Shown piece by piece: positions 6,561-8,870 of a stretch of DNA of 8,870 nucleotides. The stretch's first letter is position 1; every line of letters begins with the position of its first letter. The stretch is from the NCBI GenBank assembly GCA_025061245.1, contig JANZKD010000068.1, positions 1 to 8,870 on the forward strand, written 5' to 3'. This DNA is from Candidatus Culexmicrobium profundum (GTDB taxonomy: Archaea > Thermoproteota > Methanomethylicia > Culexarchaeales > Culexmicrobiaceae). Both the position numbers and the translations under genes were made by a program. Under the pieces are notes generated by a model. That model searched no databases and was not told the DNA's origin. It worked only from the letters and a program-made list of their open reading frames with translations.

Positions 6561-6570
6561 AAAATATATT
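6561..6570 (+). promoter_or_regulatory. TATA-like box, leaderless promoter of the 282-aa gene
   Basis: AAAATATATT is centred about 28 bp before ATG 6594, and there is no Shine-Dalgarno sequence in between, the usual picture for a leaderless archaeal transcript. Confidence 0.45.
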
Positions 6571-6593
6571 AACTCAAAATTATGTAATACGTT

Positions 6594-7442
6594 ATGGAGA
6601 GAGGCTTGCAATCCATAAAATCGAAGATTAAAAGGATTCTTAAGCGAAGAAAATATGACTTCCAGGAAAACTTTGAGATTAACGCTTCAGCAAAATGGAT
6701 AGTAGATTTCTATATTCCTGACTATGCTGTAGCTATAATAATCCTAAAAAATCTAGATAACTTCTTCAAAGTAATGTTTATGGCACAGGATGTCATGAGG
6801 ACAAATCCAATAACTGTAATAATAGCAACTCCACTAAATGAACTACCTTTTCAATACATACAATTAGCATCAAGATACGGAATTATAATAATGAGACAAA
6901 ACAACATCAATTTATTAAATGATGTAATTATTGGGGAAGTTGATATAGAAGAAATAAATGAGAAAATACCATTAACAGAGAAGAAAGCACCAAGAAAATT
7001 GACTAAAGCATGTAAAAACAAAATCATTGAAGCACTTAGCATTCGACCATTAACTGAAGACGAATTAATAGACTCTCTAAAATACGAATTCCCACTAAAA
7101 ACCATTAAGTGGTGTCTAAGAACACTTAAACACCAAGGCAAAGTTAAAAAACTCGCATCCCTAGCAAGCATTAAGAAATTTGTTCTAGGAGTTAAAGATG
7201 AACAATTATTTGAAGTATTAAAATACTATAATGTAAGCAAAAAGTGGAAAAACAAAATAAACGTCCTATTAATCCAAAAAACCTTAAAGAAAAGTAGAAA
7301 AGGCTTAACCATCACCACCATTGCAAAAAGAACAGACCTAAAAATACCCCAAATAGTAGCAGGATTAAGATATCTAGAAAAGAGAAAAAAGGTTATGAGA
7401 ATAATAAGAAGAGGGAAAATTTACTGGAAATTATTGAAATAA
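6594..7442 (+). CDS. Protein with degenerate PD-(D/E)XK-like domain and C-terminal winged helices
   Basis: 282 residues, basic, not a family I can name. Residues 1-110 look like a restriction-endonuclease fold: an N-terminal basic helix, 'IVDFYIPDYAVAIIILKN' (36-53) in the place of the D...ExK strand pair, then 'TVIIATPLNELPFQYIQ' and 'ASRYGIIIM' as the later strand-helix-strand. Asp38 and Lys52 fit the motif, but the Glu expected at position 50 is Ile, so nuclease activity is doubtful; it may be a DNA- or ligand-binding relic. Residues about 132-200 ('LTEDELIDSLKYEFPLKTIK') and 225-282 ('LTITTIAKRTDLKIPQIVAG', then 'GKIYWKLLK') look like two winged helices. A regulator or DNA-binding accessory factor is likely. 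The fold reading is inference from pattern only. It lies 135 bp before the recombinase on the same strand, but the recombinase has its own promoter. Confidence 0.6.
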   Translation: MERGLQSIKSKIKRILKRRKYDFQENFEINASAKWIVDFYIPDYAVAIIILKNLDNFFKVMFMAQDVMRTNPITVIIATPLNELPFQYIQLASRYGIIIMRQNNINLLNDVIIGEVDIEEINEKIPLTEKKAPRKLTKACKNKIIEALSIRPLTEDELIDSLKYEFPLKTIKWCLRTLKHQGKVKKLASLASIKKFVLGVKDEQLFEVLKYYNVSKKWKNKINVLLIQKTLKKSRKGLTITTIAKRTDLKIPQIVAGLRYLEKRKKVMRIIRRGKIYWKLLK

Positions 7443-7445
7443 TGT

Positions 7446-7468
7446 ATTGCTAGCAATCAAACTGATTG
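7446..7468 (+). repeat. Perfect 12-bp palindrome overlapping a hairpin, upstream of the recombinase
   Basis: ATTGCTAGCAAT (7446-7457) is a perfect palindrome, and CAATCA aac TGATTG (7454-7468) is a 6-bp-stem hairpin sharing four bases with it. They start 3 bp after the preceding stop codon and about 110 bp before the recombinase. It could be a terminator-like structure for the upstream gene or a binding site; I see no second copy in the window. Confidence 0.45.
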
Positions 7469-7550
7469 GTGAAGAGCTTGCGGTCAAAAGTGGTCTTCTC
7501 TCCGATTAAAGATATATTTCTTATTTTATCTTCATTTTGAAGGTAAAAAT

Positions 7551-7558
7551 ACATATAC
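7551..7558 (+). promoter_or_regulatory. TATA-like box, leaderless promoter of the recombinase-nuclease unit
   Basis: ACATATAC is centred about 24 bp before ATG 7578, with no SD in between, so the transcript likely starts at or next to the start codon. The distance to the upstream gene supports an independent promoter. Confidence 0.45.
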
Positions 7559-7577
7559 TTTTTTATCCGATTTATAC

Positions 7578-8222
7578 ATGGAGCGTGAAGGTTTGGCTAA
7601 AGCAGTTGCATATATTCGTGTTTCTACTCACGCACAAGATGAAAACAATCAACGCACTGTAATTGAGAAATATTGCAAGAAAAGTGGAATCGAAGTCCTA
7701 AAATACTTTGTTGACAAAGGAGTACAAAGAGCTAGGTCATGGAAAAATAGAGAAGGAGCAAAAAAACTAATAGATTTCTTATCTTCAGGAGGAAAAGATT
7801 TAGTGGACTATGTCATAGTTTTTGATTTCACTAGACTAGGCTATAACCTAAGAGACATCTTCGATTTCTTCGACGAAATTGAGAAAAAACTAGGCCTAAG
7901 AATAATATCAGTAAATGATCAATGGTTACAAATTCAGGATAAACAGATTAGAGATTTGCTAATTAGAATTTTTTCATGGCTATCGGAAATGGAGTTAAAG
8001 CTTAGAAGAGAAAGACAAATAGCAGCATGGGAATCAGGTAAACAAAAGGGAAGACCACCAAAAGTCAAAGATGAAGTCATCCTAAGGTATACTAGGCGAT
8101 ATAAAGACTTGTCTGTCAAAGCTATTTGGAAAATAATGCGAAGCGATGGGATAGACATAAGCTATGATCACCTTCGCAAGAGACTAAGAAAACTAGGCTT
8201 TAAAGTAGGTCTAAGGAGGTAA
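7578..8222 (+). CDS. Small serine recombinase (resolvase/invertase family) with C-terminal HTH
   Basis: 214 residues. The resolvase catalytic domain covers about 8-140: 'AYIRVSTHAQDENNQ' (11-25) with Arg14 and nucleophile Ser16 (equivalent to Arg8 and Ser10 of gamma-delta resolvase), 'FVDKGV' (44-49), 'FDFTRLGYNLRDI' (82-94), and the dimer helix 'FSWLSEMELKLRRERQIAA' (132-150). Next come the linker KGRPP (157-161) and a C-terminal DNA-binding domain, 'VKAIWKIMRSDGIDISYDHL' (180-199). Enzymes of this family cut all four strands and join them through phosphoserine links to resolve, invert, excise or integrate DNA. Oddity: the usual DRLGR motif reads TRLGY, so the equivalent of gamma-delta Arg71 is Tyr89. 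It is not IS607-like: the DNA-binding domain is C-terminal and there is no TnpB. The next gene starts 4 bases after its stop, and its C-terminus resembles this one. Confidence 0.9.
   Translation: MEREGLAKAVAYIRVSTHAQDENNQRTVIEKYCKKSGIEVLKYFVDKGVQRARSWKNREGAKKLIDFLSSGGKDLVDYVIVFDFTRLGYNLRDIFDFFDEIEKKLGLRIISVNDQWLQIQDKQIRDLLIRIFSWLSEMELKLRRERQIAAWESGKQKGRPPKVKDEVILRYTRRYKDLSVKAIWKIMRSDGIDISYDHLRKRLRKLGFKVGLRR
8214..8220 (+). promoter_or_regulatory. Ribosome-binding site of the nuclease gene inside the recombinase end
   Basis: AGGAGGT is a near-perfect Shine-Dalgarno sequence formed by the last two Arg codons and the first base of the stop of the recombinase. It stands 6 nt before TTG 8227 and decides that start, and it couples the two genes translationally. 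Confidence 0.75.
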
Positions 8223-8226
8223 ATAA

Positions 8227-8870
8227 TTGGATAAAGCTGTTCTCGAAATAGTTAAATTAAGTGAATTTTTATCTCAAAATGAAATACCATTAAGTGTAGG
8301 ATTAAGGTTTATGAGAAATTTACTTGAAAGAAACATATCTCTGTTAAGTGAACTTAAAGTAATGAACTTTGCTGAACATTTTTTCAAAAAACAATTTATT
8401 AAGCTTAGTGAGACACCTGATCTAATATCTGAGGACTCTGAAATTCTTATAGAAGTAAAATCTCTAGGTAATAATTACACGGTAAAAGAACTTTTAAATC
8501 TATATTGGAAAACACAAGACACGTCTCCTAAAAATTTAACCCAATTGGGCAAACTAATATTATATCAAGAAAGAGGAAAGAAAGTCTTTATTGCCGTACA
8601 TAACAGGAGGACAGATGAAATAACCCTTCATAACTTTACGAATATTCTTAGTTTACTACCTAAAAATTCCATTGAAAAAGCAAAAAATTTAGCGGTAAGT
8701 AGACGAAAAGGCAGACCGCCAATGAAACTTCCAATTAAAGAAATCCTACAAAAATTAAATCAAGGATGGACGAAAAAGGCTGTTTGGAGGTGGCTTGTTA
8801 CTGATAGAGGTATTAAAATCTCTTATGATCATTTCTTAAGGAGACTTAACAAATATATGGAGGATAAAAA
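8227..8870 (+). CDS. Predicted PD-(D/E)XK nuclease with recombinase-type DNA-binding C-terminus (cut by the right edge)
   Basis: TTG start after a strong SD. 214 residues are visible and the frame is still open at the edge, though the similarity to the recombinase end suggests only a few residues are missing. Residues about 43-130 show a restriction-endonuclease-fold signature. Glu50 lies in a helix ('FAEHFF'), then 'TPDLISEDSEILIEVKS' (63-79) gives Pro64-Asp65 ... Glu76-Val77-Lys78, and 'LTQLGKLILYQERGKKVFIAV' (104-124) is a helix-strand as in archaeal Holliday junction resolvases and related nucleases. Catalytic Asp, Glu and Lys are all present. Residues about 158-210 (KGRPP, 'KKAVWRWL', 'GIKISYDHFLRRLNKY') match the C-terminal DNA-binding domain of the recombinase just upstream. 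Residues 1-45 are helical and unrecognised. It probably cleaves DNA at or near the site the recombinase binds. The nuclease call is from motifs; the exact substrate (duplex, junction or nick) is unknown. Confidence 0.75.
   Translation, partial: MDKAVLEIVKLSEFLSQNEIPLSVGLRFMRNLLERNISLLSELKVMNFAEHFFKKQFIKLSETPDLISEDSEILIEVKSLGNNYTVKELLNLYWKTQDTSPKNLTQLGKLILYQERGKKVFIAVHNRRTDEITLHNFTNILSLLPKNSIEKAKNLAVSRRKGRPPMKLPIKEILQKLNQGWTKKAVWRWLVTDRGIKISYDHFLRRLNKYMEDK

Noticed and set aside
6851..7171. Minus-strand open frame of 106 codons
   Set aside because: Antisense to the 282-residue protein; no start signal or domain.
7934..8158. Minus-strand open frame of 74 codons
   Set aside because: Antisense to the recombinase C-terminus.
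7578..8870. IS607-type insertion sequence (serine TnpA plus TnpB)
   Set aside because: The recombinase has its DNA-binding domain at the C-terminus, and the following gene is a PD-(D/E)XK-like protein without TnpB RuvC or zinc-finger motifs.
1..8870. CRISPR array, tRNA or rRNA genes
   Set aside because: No regularly spaced repeats and no cloverleaf or conserved rRNA segments seen on reading both strands.

Overview
The window looks like chromosomal DNA from a low-GC, probably thermophilic archaeon of the Thermoproteota/TACK group. The evidence is: a small protein carrying the hallmark core of the Cren7 chromatin protein, a tungsten-type aldehyde:ferredoxin oxidoreductase (AOR), TATA-like boxes about 25 bp before several starts (two apparently leaderless genes), GGAGG-type ribosome-binding sites, and archaeal-style winged-helix proteins. 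I cannot name the genus.

Left part (1-716): the N-terminal part of a winged-helix regulator runs off the left edge on the minus strand. Upstream of it on the same strand is a 47-residue Cren7-like protein with two CxxC zinc knuckles; both are short genes that are easy to miss. Next (717-2724) comes a divergent pair: a two-CBS-domain protein (minus) and an ArsB/NhaD-type ion permease (plus). Their TATA boxes sit a few bases apart, so the CBS protein may sense nucleotides for the permease. A 356-bp gene-free gap (2725-3080) follows. It is bounded by two copies of a near-palindromic 16-bp motif that also occurs just after the CBS gene, so all three genes of this block end in the same motif.

Middle (3081-6448): a tungsten-enzyme module. 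A radical SAM/SPASM protein of the kind found beside archaeal AOR genes (Cmo-like) is read divergently from AOR itself, and AOR is followed by a MoaD-like sulfur carrier ending in GGG. Together they would make the pterin dithiolene, mature the enzyme, and oxidise aldehydes to acids with ferredoxin as acceptor. AOR shows a clear change in synonymous codon use near its middle.

Right part (6594-8870): a 282-residue protein with an apparently dead PD-(D/E)XK-like domain followed by winged-helix domains; then a small serine recombinase; then, 4 bases after its stop, a gene running off the right edge whose product has an intact-looking PD-(D/E)XK nuclease signature. The recombinase and the nuclease carry the same C-terminal DNA-binding module (KGRPP ... 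KA[IV]W ... GI[DK]ISYDH), although their catalytic domains are unrelated. This suggests a two-gene recombinase-plus-nuclease system addressing the same DNA site, and it is the most interesting thing in the window. The recombinase also has Tyr where the second Arg of the usual RLGR motif is expected.
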